A stretch of 64,000 nucleotides of DNA from Agrobacterium cavarae (GTDB lineage Bacteria; Pseudomonadota; Alphaproteobacteria; Rhizobiales; Rhizobiaceae). The position numbers and the translations under genes are program-made. The notes beneath the pieces were generated by a model. That model had not been told where the DNA came from. It did not search any database and saw nothing but the letters and a program-made list of their open reading frames with translations. This document shows, in pieces, positions 38,382-47,256 of the stretch; within the stretch, counting starts at the first letter, position 1; every line of letters starts with the position of its first letter. The DNA lies in contig NZ_SISF01000022.1 of the NCBI RefSeq assembly GCF_004310285.1, positions 62,001-126,000 on the forward strand, read 5' to 3'.

Positions 38382-39518
38382 TTATCGTCCTACCAGGGAA
38401 ACCTGGGGCTTGCTGGCGCTGCCCGGTGGGATGCGGCGGAAATCGAGGTCACGGCTGACCAGACGTTCGACGCCAGCGGCGACATCGGCCAGCAGATGAC
38501 GATAGCCGGTAATGGAACGGGCAAAGACGTTGTAGATCACCACGGCAGGAATGGCGGCCACAAGACCGATTGCCGTTGCCAGCAAGGCTTCGGCAATGCC
38601 GGGCGCCACGATCGCAAGGTTCGTCGTCTGCGATTCGGAAATGCCGATAAAGGCGTTCATGATGCCCCAGACCGTGCCGAAGAGACCAACGAAAGGTGAT
38701 ACCGAGCCGATCGAGGCCAGCACACCTGTGCCGCGCGACATGCGGCGTCCCGCATGGGTTTCGATACGCGACAGGATGGAGGAGATGCGTTCCTTGATGC
38801 CTCCGCCATCGGTATGAGCCACAACCGCGTCGGAGAGCTGCATCTCATATGAGGCCATGCGCAACATCAAGGCCGCGGGACCGCCCTTGCTCTCTACCGC
38901 CTCTGTGGCTTCCGCCAGCGTTTTCGCCTTGTGAACGATTTTCAGCGTCGAGCCCGCCCGCACGCGCGCGGCGCCAAGCTCGATCGATTTCGCCAGCCAG
39001 ACCGTCCAGGTGATGAGCGAGGCGAGAGCAAGGCCGATCATGACGCTTTTGACGACCCAATCGGCCGCCATGAACATGCCCCAGGGAGAGAGGTTGTGCG
39101 GAATATCGGACCGTTCATCGGCACTGACCTCCACCGCAGAAAGAGCCTCGCCGGATGGCGCTGGCTGTGCTGCCGGCGGCTCTGCTGATGCAGGTGCCTG
39201 TGCGTCCAACGGCTGAGCCGGAGCTTCCGTGGCCGGAGCAGCCGCTGCAGGCGCCTGCTGATTCTGTGGTGCGGCTTGCTGCGCCTGTGGCGTCTGCGAG
39301 GGCTGAGTGGGGGCGGATGGGGCGGAATTCGTAGCCGGCGAAGGAACCTGCTCCGTCTGAGTGGTCGCAGGCATGTTCTCTGAGGGTGCCGCCGTCTGGG
39401 CAACCGCCTGCACGGAGGAGGCGCAGATCAAGACAGTCACCGCCAGCGCCATGGGTCGGCAGCGAGTCCAGGATGCCATGACAGGATTGGACGAAGAAAT
39501 CGAGAGTATGGAGGTCAT
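38382..39518 (-). CDS. exbB: TonB-system proton channel protein ExbB
   Basis: A 378-aa protein. A signal-peptide-like N-terminus and a Pro/Ala/Gln-rich periplasmic region (about 45-140) precede the three-helix MotA/TolQ/ExbB domain (about 155-350, with GLFGTVWGIMNAFIGI and AIAEALLATAIGLVAAIPAV-like helices). This long N-terminal extension is typical of alphaproteobacterial ExbB. The start at 39479 (MASWTRC) is an alternative. It is the first gene of the TonB unit and probably iron-regulated. Confidence 0.9.
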   Translation of the reverse strand: MTSILSISSSNPVMASWTRCRPMALAVTVLICASSVQAVAQTAAPSENMPATTQTEQVPSPATNSAPSAPTQPSQTPQAQQAAPQNQQAPAAAAPATEAPAQPLDAQAPASAEPPAAQPAPSGEALSAVEVSADERSDIPHNLSPWGMFMAADWVVKSVMIGLALASLITWTVWLAKSIELGAARVRAGSTLKIVHKAKTLAEATEAVESKGGPAALMLRMASYEMQLSDAVVAHTDGGGIKERISSILSRIETHAGRRMSRGTGVLASIGSVSPFVGLFGTVWGIMNAFIGISESQTTNLAIVAPGIAEALLATAIGLVAAIPAVVIYNVFARSITGYRHLLADVAAGVERLVSRDLDFRRIPPGSASKPQVSLVGR

Positions 39519-39619
39519 CAGATGGTCCCGGGTTTTCTGTACTGCACGACGACCAGACGCATCGGCATAGAGCCCTCACCCGCACCAAGGTAGCGGACAT
39601 GCAAGCCCGCTCCGCTATA

Positions 39620-39681
39620 AGTGGAGTAAGATTAGCCACTAATACATTGCGGAAACCGGAGCTGTAAACTCATCTTTTACA
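39620..39681. promoter_or_regulatory. Two palindromes upstream of exbB
   Basis: AGTGG-N11-CCACT (39620-39640) and TGTAAA-N7-TTTACA (39663-39681) lie about 100-160 bp before exbB, in the 211-bp gap to hutC. Iron regulators (RirA, Irr) control exbB in rhizobia, but neither palindrome fits the published IRO or ICE consensus well. Assignment is open. Confidence 0.3.
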
Positions 39682-39729
39682 AAAACATGCGTGATGAAGC
39701 GATGTTTCTGCGCCTCCGCTCGTGCACCA

Positions 39730-40464
39730 TCACTGCTGTTGCATTGGCAGGAATTGCGCCACGAGTTCATGACGCTCGCCGGGATAGGTCACCGTGACAT
39801 GGGTGACATAGACTTGACCATGCCAAGTCCGTCTCTCAACGACGAGGCAAGCGGTACCGACAGGAATGGCCAGCGCATCGGCGATCCGACGATCGGCGGA
39901 GATGGCGCGGATGCGGTGCTCGGCAGCACTCCAGGGGACCATCTGCAAAAGCCATGACCCCGGACCCACCGAGGAGAAATCCGCATCCTTTGCCTCGGGC
40001 ACGGCGGACACGTTGACGATGCGATCCTCAAGACAAAACGGTATGTCGCCGGTGAAGTGCCGGCAGGTCAGCGAGAGAATGCTGGCCCCCGCCTTTACCT
40101 CCAGGGCGGCGCGATCCTGCGCTGTGGCCTTGCGCAACTCGCGATGATCCAGATGATAACCGTAGGTCAGGCCCATCTGCTGAACTTCGCGCTGGATATC
40201 GTGGATTTCCAGAACGGCGGATTGGGCGTGCGGCCGTGTGACGAAGCTGCCGGAGCGACGGCGGCGCTCGATCAGGCCCTTTTTGACCAATTCGGTCAGC
40301 GCCTTGTTCACCGTCATGCGGGAACAGTCATATTCCTTCGTCAGCTCGTGCTCGAAGGGAATACGATAGCCGGGGGGCCATTCGCCCGACAGAATCCGGC
40401 CTTCCACGTCGCTCATGATGCGTTCGTGTAAGGACCTTTCCTGCGGTGCCGCCGCTTCAGCCAT
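39730..40464 (-). CDS. hutC: Histidine utilization repressor
   Basis: A 244-aa GntR-family regulator: winged helix at about 15-80 (GYRIPFEHELTKEYDCSRMTVNKAL) and UTRA domain to the end. Segments LEIHDIQREV, PFCLEDRIVN and VVERRTWHGQVYVTHV match HutC, which is released from DNA by urocanate. The ORF runs open upstream to 40566 only because it crosses an intergenic repeat; MAEAAAPQERSLHERI is the real start. It lies downstream of a NitT/TauT-type transporter, not in the hut operon. Confidence 0.88.
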   Translation of the reverse strand: MAEAAAPQERSLHERIMSDVEGRILSGEWPPGYRIPFEHELTKEYDCSRMTVNKALTELVKKGLIERRRRSGSFVTRPHAQSAVLEIHDIQREVQQMGLTYGYHLDHRELRKATAQDRAALEVKAGASILSLTCRHFTGDIPFCLEDRIVNVSAVPEAKDADFSSVGPGSWLLQMVPWSAAEHRIRAISADRRIADALAIPVGTACLVVERRTWHGQVYVTHVTVTYPGERHELVAQFLPMQQQ

Positions 40465-40483
40465 GGTTTTCGTTCCGTTTACG

Positions 40484-40577
40484 GCATCGGCTCGAAAATC
40501 GGCATCGATTTTCGGAAAAGCACGATGCGTATATTCAAAAAGATAAAGCGTCTTTTGTGCGTCCAATACGACGCACA
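40484..40577. repeat. Dispersed intergenic palindromic element, copy A
   Basis: About 94 bp with two palindromes: CGAAAATCGG-CATCGATTTTCG near 40493-40515 and GTGCGTC-caata-CGACGCAC at 40558-40577. The same element, in the same order and orientation, recurs at 49064-49158. It resembles the intergenic mosaic elements known from rhizobia (RIME-type). It produces a false N-terminal extension of hutC in frame. Confidence 0.75.
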
Positions 40578-40615
40578 GGCTTTAATAGCCCGTCTGCTAC
40601 CACCGTCGCCAAGGC

Positions 40616-41401
40616 TTAGCCATGGGTGGCTGCCACAATAGCCTCACCGCGGATTTCCTCTGTCAGCCGCGCACGCAGCTCCGAGAATTCAGGGCTTGCC
40701 TTGACGGTGTAATGACGCGGATGCGGAAGATCGACCGGGGTGATCGACTTGATGCGACCGGGACGCGCCGACATCGTGACCACACGGTTGGCCATGAAGA
40801 CCGCTTCCTCGATATCATGCGTCACGAAGATCACCGTCTTCTGCTCCCGCTCCCAGATGCCCAGCAGCAGTTCCTGCATGAGGCCTCGCGTCTGGTTGTC
40901 CAGCGCGCCGAAGGGTTCATCGAGCAGCAGAATGCGCGGACCGTTGGCCAGCGCTCTGGCAATTGCCGTTCTCTGCTGCATGCCGCCGGACAGTTGTTTC
41001 GGCCAGTGGTTCTCGAAGCCTCTCAAGCCCACCTTGTCGATGTAGCTATCGACGATCTCCCACTTCTCCTTCTCCGCTACCCCGCGCTCGCGCAGGCCAA
41101 AGGCCACGTTTTCGCGGATAGTGAGCCAGGGAAACAGCGTGTAGGACTGGAAAACCATGCCGCGATCGGCGCCCGGTCCCTTCACCTCCTGGCCAGCCAG
41201 CAGAACCTTGCCGGTTGTCGGGCGATCGAGGCCGGCGATGATACGAAGCAGCGTCGACTTTCCGCAGCCGGATGGCCCGAGAATGGTGACGAAGTCGTTC
41301 CTGGGAATTTCGAGATCCGTCGGCTGCAGGGCAAGTGTCGGCGTGCCGCCACGCACGCCCGGAAAGGTGCGGCTCACGCCCTGGATGACGAGTTCATTCA
41401 T
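40616..41401 (-). CDS. NitT/TauT-type ABC transporter ATP-binding protein
   Basis: A 261-aa ATPase with Walker A GPSGCGKSTLLRII (about 43-56), signature LSGGMQQRTAIARAL, Walker B LLLDEPFGALD and H-loop VTHDIEEA. It resembles SsuB/TauB. Its start touches the permease stop by one base. The substrate is not known; co-localisation with hutC suggests a histidine-pathway compound. Confidence 0.9.
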   Translation of the reverse strand: MNELVIQGVSRTFPGVRGGTPTLALQPTDLEIPRNDFVTILGPSGCGKSTLLRIIAGLDRPTTGKVLLAGQEVKGPGADRGMVFQSYTLFPWLTIRENVAFGLRERGVAEKEKWEIVDSYIDKVGLRGFENHWPKQLSGGMQQRTAIARALANGPRILLLDEPFGALDNQTRGLMQELLLGIWEREQKTVIFVTHDIEEAVFMANRVVTMSARPGRIKSITPVDLPHPRHYTVKASPEFSELRARLTEEIRGEAIVAATHG

Positions 41402-42192
41402 CAGGCAAGCCTCCAGGCGAACAGTTTGCGATTGAGAGACTTGAAGGCAAAGTCCGAGATAAGTCCGATGACACCGATGACGATGATGCCGAAAATGATC
41501 TGGCCGGTCGCCATCAGCGCCTGGCTGTTGATGATCATATAGCCAATGCCGGACGACGCGCCGATCAATTCCGCAACGATGACATAGGTCCAGGCCCAGC
41601 CGAGAACGAGCCGTAGAATCTCGGCAATATCCGGTGCATTGGCGGGAATGAGAACCCGGCGCACAACGCCGCGATCCTTGGCACCGAGCGTATAGGCAGC
41701 CTCGACGAGATCACGCCTCGTTGCGGCAACGGCAACGGCCACCATGAGGATGATCTGAAACACTGCGCCGATGAAAATCACCAGCAGCTTCTGCATTTCC
41801 CCGATGCCGGCCCACAGGATTAGCAGCGGTACGAAAGCTGAAGCGGGAAGATAACGGGCAAAGGAGACGAAAGGTTCGAGCAACGCTTCGATCGGTTTGT
41901 AAGCACCCATGGCGATGCCCAGCGGTACGGCGATGATCGAAGCCAGGACGAAGCCGCCCACCACGCGCCAGATGGTCATGCCGATATCATAGGAGAAGCC
42001 TTGCGCGGTGATCAGATAGATCCCGTCATTCAGCATGGTGATGGGGTCTGCGAGGAAGGTCGGCGAAACGAACCCACCCAATGTCGCGATACCCCAGGCG
42101 AGGAAGAACAGCACGAAGAACAGGATGCCGAGCGCAATCCGCGTGCTGTGTCTGATAGGCTGTAGTGGCTGCATGTCGATCCCGGCAGTCAT
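41401..42192 (-). CDS. NitT/TauT-type ABC transporter permease
   Basis: A 263-aa protein with six membrane helices and the SsuC/TauC-type permease domain (about 75-250). The coupling loop is VEAAYTLGAKDRGVVRRVLIPANAPDI. It starts 51 bp after the binding-protein gene and is coupled to the ATPase gene. Confidence 0.9.
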   Translation of the reverse strand: MTAGIDMQPLQPIRHSTRIALGILFFVLFFLAWGIATLGGFVSPTFLADPITMLNDGIYLITAQGFSYDIGMTIWRVVGGFVLASIIAVPLGIAMGAYKPIEALLEPFVSFARYLPASAFVPLLILWAGIGEMQKLLVIFIGAVFQIILMVAVAVAATRRDLVEAAYTLGAKDRGVVRRVLIPANAPDIAEILRLVLGWAWTYVIVAELIGASSGIGYMIINSQALMATGQIIFGIIVIGVIGLISDFAFKSLNRKLFAWRLA

Positions 42193-42243
42193 GAGGCGGT
42201 GCGCGGCGGCAAGCCGCGCCCGATGTGATTACGTGATGGCCGA

Positions 42244-43185
42244 TTACTTGATGAAGGAGGTATCGGCGAGCGTCGAAAGATCAGGCTTCGACTTGATGAC
42301 GCCGATTTCAAGAAGCAGATCGGCAGCCTTCTCCGAGAAGGTCTTAAACTCGCCTTCGAAGAACGTCTGGTTGGCTGCCTTGTCCTGCCATTCGAGGAAC
42401 TTGGCGGAGTTGCCGAAGGCCTCGCCCGACTGCTTCACATCCGCGCCCATCGTGGCGTAAGCCTTTTCAGGATCGGCCTTGATGGCCTCGAGCGCTTCGA
42501 AATAGCTTGTCGCCAATGCCTTTGCCGCTTCCGGATGGGCTTTCAGGAATTCCGGCGTGCAGCCGAAGGTGTCCATGACGGCTGGATAATCCAGCGTGGT
42601 GGCGATGATCTTGCCCTTGTCAGGTGCGGCACGAACCGTCGACAGATAGGGCTCATAGGTCATGGCGGCATCGTTCTGGCCGGCGACGAAGGCTTGCGCT
42701 GCCGGGCCGGGCTCAAGGTTTACCACCTTGACGTCCTTGAGCGTCAGGCCGTTCTCCTTGAGGATCCAGGCGAGGAAGAAGTATGGCGAGGTACCAGGGG
42801 CCGATGCGGCGATGGTTTTGCCCTTCAGGTCGGAAATCTTGGCAATGTCATTGCGAACCGCCATGCCATCCGCACCATGCGACTTGTCCATCTGGAAGAT
42901 CTGCGTGGATTTCACGCCATTGGCGTTCCATGCCACCCAGGTTTCGACGGTGGTTGCCGCGCATTGGATGTCACCAGACGCCAGCGCCAGATGGCGGCTT
43001 GCCTGCGGGATTTTCTTGATATCGACCTTGAGGCCGTTCTTTTCAAAAATACCCGTTTCCTTGGCGAGTGTCAGCGGCGCAAAGCCGGTCCAGCCGGACA
43101 TGCCGATGGTGACGGACGTTTCAGCATGGGCCGCAGTGGCAAAAAGTGCGGCGGCGAAAAGGGTAGAACCCAGTGTCTTTCTCAT
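42244..43185 (-). CDS. NitT/TauT-type ABC transporter substrate-binding protein
   Basis: A 313-aa periplasmic protein with a Sec signal (MRKTLGSTLFAAALFATAAHA) and an SsuA/TauA-like fold (TIGMSGWTGFAPLTLAKETGIFEKNGLKV). The ligand is not predictable from sequence. It heads a unit of binding protein, permease, ATPase and probably hutC, with a HutC-type palindrome 80 bp upstream. Confidence 0.88.
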   Translation of the reverse strand: MRKTLGSTLFAAALFATAAHAETSVTIGMSGWTGFAPLTLAKETGIFEKNGLKVDIKKIPQASRHLALASGDIQCAATTVETWVAWNANGVKSTQIFQMDKSHGADGMAVRNDIAKISDLKGKTIAASAPGTSPYFFLAWILKENGLTLKDVKVVNLEPGPAAQAFVAGQNDAAMTYEPYLSTVRAAPDKGKIIATTLDYPAVMDTFGCTPEFLKAHPEAAKALATSYFEALEAIKADPEKAYATMGADVKQSGEAFGNSAKFLEWQDKAANQTFFEGEFKTFSEKAADLLLEIGVIKSKPDLSTLADTSFIK

Positions 43186-43264
43186 GATCGATCCCCTGTT
43201 GCTTTATTTTTGAGCGGCGATTTTCTCCGCTTCTTTAGGGGGCATTAATTCATAAGGGAAATAA

Positions 43265-43278
43265 TTTGTCTAGACAAA
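43265..43278. promoter_or_regulatory. Candidate HutC operator upstream of the NitT/TauT-type transporter
   Basis: TTTGTCTAGACAAA is a perfect 14-bp palindrome whose core GTCTAGAC fits the HutC-subfamily pattern GT-N-TA-N-AC. It lies 80 bp upstream of the binding-protein gene and just past the end of yehW. The most likely binder is HutC, encoded at the end of the same unit. Confidence 0.6.
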
Positions 43279-43283
43279 ATGCG

Positions 43284-44039
43284 TTACCGACCGGCACGAT
43301 GTGCGGCCTTGGCTTCCAGCGTCGAAAACACACTGTGGATCAAAACGGCAAGTGCCGCCACGATCAAACCGCCCTGCAGGATGAAGGCAAGATTGTTGGA
43401 TTGCAGACCGGCAATGATGACCTCGCCCAGCGTGCGCGCTGCCACGGTCGAGCCGATCGTCGCGGTTGAGAGGCTGATGACGGCGGAAAGGCGAATGCCG
43501 GCGAGGATCGCAGGCATTGCAAGCGGGATATCGATCTTCCACAGCCTTTGCCACCCGGTCATGCCCGCACCGCGGGCTGCTTCAGTGATTGATGCCGGAA
43601 CTGTGGTCAGGCCCGTAAGGGTGTTTTCGAAGACGGGAAGTAGGGCATAGAGAAACAGCGCCACCAGTGTTGGCTTCTGCCCAAATCCCATGATCGGCAC
43701 CGCAAGTGCAAGCACGGCAACCGGCGGAAACGTCTGGCCGATATTGACGATGCTGCGCGACAACGGCAGGAATTCTCGACCAAACGGCCGGCTGACCAGA
43801 ATGGCGAGTGTCGCGGCCACCAGTGTGGCAGCCGCCGTCGCCACCCCGACAATTGCAAGATGGGATAGCGTGAGGGACAGAAGATTGGCCTGCTGGTAGA
43901 TAGCGGGTGCGTTGGTCTGGACAAGCGGTGAGAAGATCGGCGCGAAAGTGCCTGGTGTCGCCAAAAAGACGACGAGCAGCAGCGCCAGCCCCAACAGGAG
44001 CGGAGGTCCGAGCAGCGCTTTTGGGTGCGCGCGCGTCAT
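43284..44039 (-). CDS. yehW: Osmoprotectant-type ABC transporter permease YehW
   Basis: A 251-aa permease of the quaternary-amine uptake family with five or six helices and the coupling loop EAARGAGMTGWQRLWKIDIPLAMPAI. The gene order osmF-yehY-yehX-yehW is the same as in E. coli, where the system transports compatible solutes weakly. It overlaps yehX by 4 bases and is the last gene. Confidence 0.85.
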   Translation of the reverse strand: MTRAHPKALLGPPLLLGLALLLVVFLATPGTFAPIFSPLVQTNAPAIYQQANLLSLTLSHLAIVGVATAAATLVAATLAILVSRPFGREFLPLSRSIVNIGQTFPPVAVLALAVPIMGFGQKPTLVALFLYALLPVFENTLTGLTTVPASITEAARGAGMTGWQRLWKIDIPLAMPAILAGIRLSAVISLSTATIGSTVAARTLGEVIIAGLQSNNLAFILQGGLIVAALAVLIHSVFSTLEAKAAHRAGR

Positions 44040-44974
44040 GAACGGCCCGCAGCTTGCTGCAGCAGAGTTTCGCGCCGGATGCGGCCGATCTTCTGCCCGT
44101 CGGTGCCGACAACCGGGAGACTGTCTCTTCCCGCCCAGAGCATGGCGGACAGTGCATCGCGTTGGCTAAGGCTGCCGGTGAGCGGTTCGCCTTCCGCCTC
44201 TCCGGGTTCGACGATCTCGGAGACGGTTGCTACGGAAAGAAGCCGTAAAGGCCTTTCCCGCTCGCCGATCAGCGTTCTGACGAATGGCGTTGCCGGGTTG
44301 AGGACGAGCTCCGCCGGTGGTCCATATTGCACGACCTTTCCCTTATCCATGACGGCAATCCGATCCGCCAGGAAGAAGGCCTCATCCATATCGTGGGTGA
44401 CGAGCACGATGGTGACACCGAGTTTCTTCTGAATTGCCAGGAGATCTTCCTGCGCCTTGGCGCGGATGATCGGGTCGAGCGCACCGAAGGGTTCGTCCAT
44501 CAAAAGAATGTTCGGCTCGGCTGCCAGCGCTCGCGCCACGCCGACGCGCTGCTGCTGACCTCCCGAGAGTTCGCTTGGGAAGCGGTCGGCATAAAGCTTT
44601 GGGTCAAGTTGAAAAAGGGTAAGCAGTTCCTGGACTTTCGCCGAGACCCGCTGCCGATCCCAGCCAAGCAGTTCCGGCACGGCCGCAATGTTCTGCCCCA
44701 CTGTCCGATGCGGAAAAAGCCCATGCCCCTGAATGGCATAACCGATGCTGCGACGAAGCTCGAAGCCTGGCAGATCCAGAACATTGCGCCCATCAATACG
44801 AATAAGGCCCGAGGTCGGCTCGACGAGACGATTGATCATGCGCAGAAGCGTCGTCTTGCCCGAGCCGGATGTGCCGACGATGACGGTAACGCTTTGGGGT
44901 TGGACAGCGAGGCTCACTTTATCGACGACCGTCGCTTCGCCATATCTTTTGGTGAGGCCTTCGATTTCGATCAT
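44036..44974 (-). CDS. yehX: Osmoprotectant-type ABC transporter ATP-binding protein YehX
   Basis: A 312-aa ATPase with Walker [15 protein letters not shown] (about 34-47), signature [15 protein letters not shown], Walker B ILLMDEPFGALDP and H-loop VTHDMDEAFFL. The C-terminal 70 residues (RPLRLLSVATVSEIV ... DSLPVVGTDGQKIGRI) form a CBS-like region, as in ionic-strength-sensing OpuA-type ATPases. Confidence 0.88.
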   Translation of the reverse strand: MIEIEGLTKRYGEATVVDKVSLAVQPQSVTVIVGTSGSGKTTLLRMINRLVEPTSGLIRIDGRNVLDLPGFELRRSIGYAIQGHGLFPHRTVGQNIAAVPELLGWDRQRVSAKVQELLTLFQLDPKLYADRFPSELSGGQQQRVGVARALAAEPNILLMDEPFGALDPIIRAKAQEDLLAIQKKLGVTIVLVTHDMDEAFFLADRIAVMDKGKVVQYGPPAELVLNPATPFVRTLIGERERPLRLLSVATVSEIVEPGEAEGEPLTGSLSQRDALSAMLWAGRDSLPVVGTDGQKIGRIRRETLLQQAAGRS

Positions 44975-46173
44975 GTGGCTTTTCCTCGTGACAGGAGCTT
45001 GCTGTCGATCAGGGCATCCAGCAGAATTGCCGCGGCAAATCCCAGGATGACGGTCGGGATGGTTCCGAGAAGAACGAGGTCCATGGCCGTTTGGCCAATC
45101 CCTTGGAAGACGAAGACGCCGAAGCCCCCGCCGCCGATGAGCGCCGCAATCGTCGCAAGCCCGATGTTCTGCACCATCACGATGCGGATGCCGGTCAAGA
45201 TAATGGGAAGCGCCAGCGGAAACTCCACCTTGAACAGGCTTTGCCGGCCCGTCATGCCAATACCGCGCGCCGCATCACGCACGGCGGGTGAAACGCCTGT
45301 GAGCCCGACGACCGTATTGGAAACGATCGGGAGCAGGGAATAAAGAAACAGCGCAACGAAGGCCGGAGCGGCGCCGATACCGCGGATACCGATCTGCGAG
45401 GCGCCCGGGACATGGGTGCCGATCCAGCCCAGCGGCGCAATCAGGAGGCCGAAGAGCGCGATGGATGGGATCGTCTGGATGATGTTGAGACTGTTCAGCA
45501 TGGCGGCGCGGATGCGCTCCACCTTGAAACAGAGCACTCCCAGAGGAATGCCGGCCAGCATGGCGGCGAAGACGGAGCCCAAGGCCAGTTGAAGGTGGCG
45601 CTGCGCTTCCGTCCAGAAGATATCGGAGCGGCTCTGATACTCCTTCATGATCGAGAGATCCTTCCACAGGCCAGAGAGCAGGAAGGCGCTGAGAAGAAGC
45701 AATGACAAAGCCAGAAGGATGAGACGTGTCAGAGGCTTTGGATCAAGCCTCGCGATCGCATCCGTCGCCAGAACCACCAGCCCGGCGAGCAAAAGCCAAG
45801 AACCACTGGCCGCCGACACGCGGGCATAGGTGTTTTCAGGCGGAATGAGAGACGACGCCGAAAGGCCGACCGCAACGGCCAGCGCGACCAGTGCCGCAAA
45901 GGCCGTCGCCAAACGGACCTTTGTGTTGGCGACGAACAGCGCCACCGCCGCGGCCAAAATGATGATGCCGATCAGGCCGTAACCGACAGGGGGCGGCATG
46001 CTGTCCAGCAGAAAGCGCCCTTCCCCCTGCACGATACGGTTTGCGCGGAAGCTGACGAAGGGCGGAACGAGTGCAGCATAGAGGAGCAGGCCGCAGATCA
46101 GCACGCCGACCTTGTCGACATGTCGTGTGACATTCTGCGGCTTTGAAATGGCGCTCTCGCTCTGCAACGACAC
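44971..46173 (-). CDS. yehY: Osmoprotectant-type ABC transporter permease YehY
   Basis: A 400-aa permease. About 190 N-terminal residues hold extra membrane helices (near 25, 65, 85, 130 and 155) ahead of the standard permease domain (about 200-390), as in YehY. The coupling loop is DAARGIGMTGRQSLFKVEFPLALPII. It starts four bases after the osmF stop and overlaps yehX. Confidence 0.87.
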   Translation of the reverse strand: MSLQSESAISKPQNVTRHVDKVGVLICGLLLYAALVPPFVSFRANRIVQGEGRFLLDSMPPPVGYGLIGIIILAAAVALFVANTKVRLATAFAALVALAVAVGLSASSLIPPENTYARVSAASGSWLLLAGLVVLATDAIARLDPKPLTRLILLALSLLLLSAFLLSGLWKDLSIMKEYQSRSDIFWTEAQRHLQLALGSVFAAMLAGIPLGVLCFKVERIRAAMLNSLNIIQTIPSIALFGLLIAPLGWIGTHVPGASQIGIRGIGAAPAFVALFLYSLLPIVSNTVVGLTGVSPAVRDAARGIGMTGRQSLFKVEFPLALPIILTGIRIVMVQNIGLATIAALIGGGGFGVFVFQGIGQTAMDLVLLGTIPTVILGFAAAILLDALIDSKLLSRGKAT

Positions 46174-46176
46174 CTC

Positions 46177-47088
46177 TTACTTCACGAAGCCGTTCTTGGT
46201 GAGAAAATCGAGCGCAACAGCCTTGGCCTGCTCCCCGCCCACCTGCACACGGCCATTCAGCTCCTGCAGTGTCGTAAGATCGAGCTTTTCGAAGACCGGC
46301 TTCAGGACCTTCTCGATGTCAGGATGCTTCTTCAGCACCTCTTCGCGGATGATGGGTGCAGGCTGATAGACCGGCTGCACATTCTTGTCATCCGTGAGGA
46401 CGACGAGGCCGGACGGCGCAATGCCGCCATCGGTGCCATAGACCATGGCAGCGTTGGCATTGTTGGTCTGGTTGGCGGCCGCGGCAATCGTCGCTGCCGT
46501 ATCGCCGCCCGAAAGCGTGATCAACTGCTCCGGCTTCAGCGTGAAGCCATAGGTCTTCTGGAAGGCGGGCAGAGCTGCCGCCGAGTTGACGAATTCAGAA
46601 GATGCAGCAAGGACGATCTGGCCGCCGCCGGCAACATATTTGCCGAGATCGCTCAGTGTCTTGAGATTGTTCTTCTCCGCCACATCCTTGCGAACCGCGA
46701 TACCCCAGGTGTTGTTGGCCGAAGAAGGCGACAACCAGACGATCTTGTTGGCGTCGTAGTCCAGCGTCTTGGCTTCTTCATAGGCCTTGGCGGCATCCTT
46801 CCAAAGAGGATCGTCTGCCTTTTCGAAGAAGAAGGCGGCGTTGCCGGTATATTCCGGATAGATATCGATTTCGCCTGCGATAATCGCCTTGCGCACGACG
46901 GGCGTCGCGCCCAGCTGGATGCGGTCGGTGGTGGCGATATTGTTGACGTTCAAAACCGACTGGATGATGTTGCCGAGAACGCTGCCTTCGGTGTCGATCT
47001 TGGATGAGACGACGACCTGCGCTTGGGCAATGGAGGCATAAAGAGCAAGCGCAAATCCAGCGCCGGCCAGCTTCATCAGACGGTTCAT
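46177..47088 (-). CDS. osmF: Osmoprotectant-type ABC transporter substrate-binding protein OsmF
   Basis: A 303-aa periplasmic protein with a signal peptide (MNRLMKLAGAGFALALYASIAQA) and the OpuAC-type domain (VVVSSKIDTEGSVLGNIIQ, DIYPEYTGNAAFFF). The ORF is open to 47178, but the ATG at 47088 begins the signal peptide. It is the first gene of the unit. Confidence 0.87.
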   Translation of the reverse strand: MNRLMKLAGAGFALALYASIAQAQVVVSSKIDTEGSVLGNIIQSVLNVNNIATTDRIQLGATPVVRKAIIAGEIDIYPEYTGNAAFFFEKADDPLWKDAAKAYEEAKTLDYDANKIVWLSPSSANNTWGIAVRKDVAEKNNLKTLSDLGKYVAGGGQIVLAASSEFVNSAAALPAFQKTYGFTLKPEQLITLSGGDTAATIAAAANQTNNANAAMVYGTDGGIAPSGLVVLTDDKNVQPVYQPAPIIREEVLKKHPDIEKVLKPVFEKLDLTTLQELNGRVQVGGEQAKAVALDFLTKNGFVK

Positions 47089-47256
47089 GGGCAATCTCCA
47101 CTCGGAACGGTTACGCGGGCAGGACAATGCCTCGTCTTTCTGACCAATACGAATGAGCGACTGTCCCCGGTTCAGCACGAAGTAACGAGGCAGGCGGCAA
47201 AAAAGTTGCAGCGAAAACTACGGACAGAGGAAAATCCGCAGTTTCGTGTCAGACGA

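Noticed and set aside
40465-40566. 34-residue N-terminal extension of HutC
   Set aside because: It is translation of the intergenic palindromic repeat, which recurs at 49064; the regulator domain begins at the ATG at 40464.
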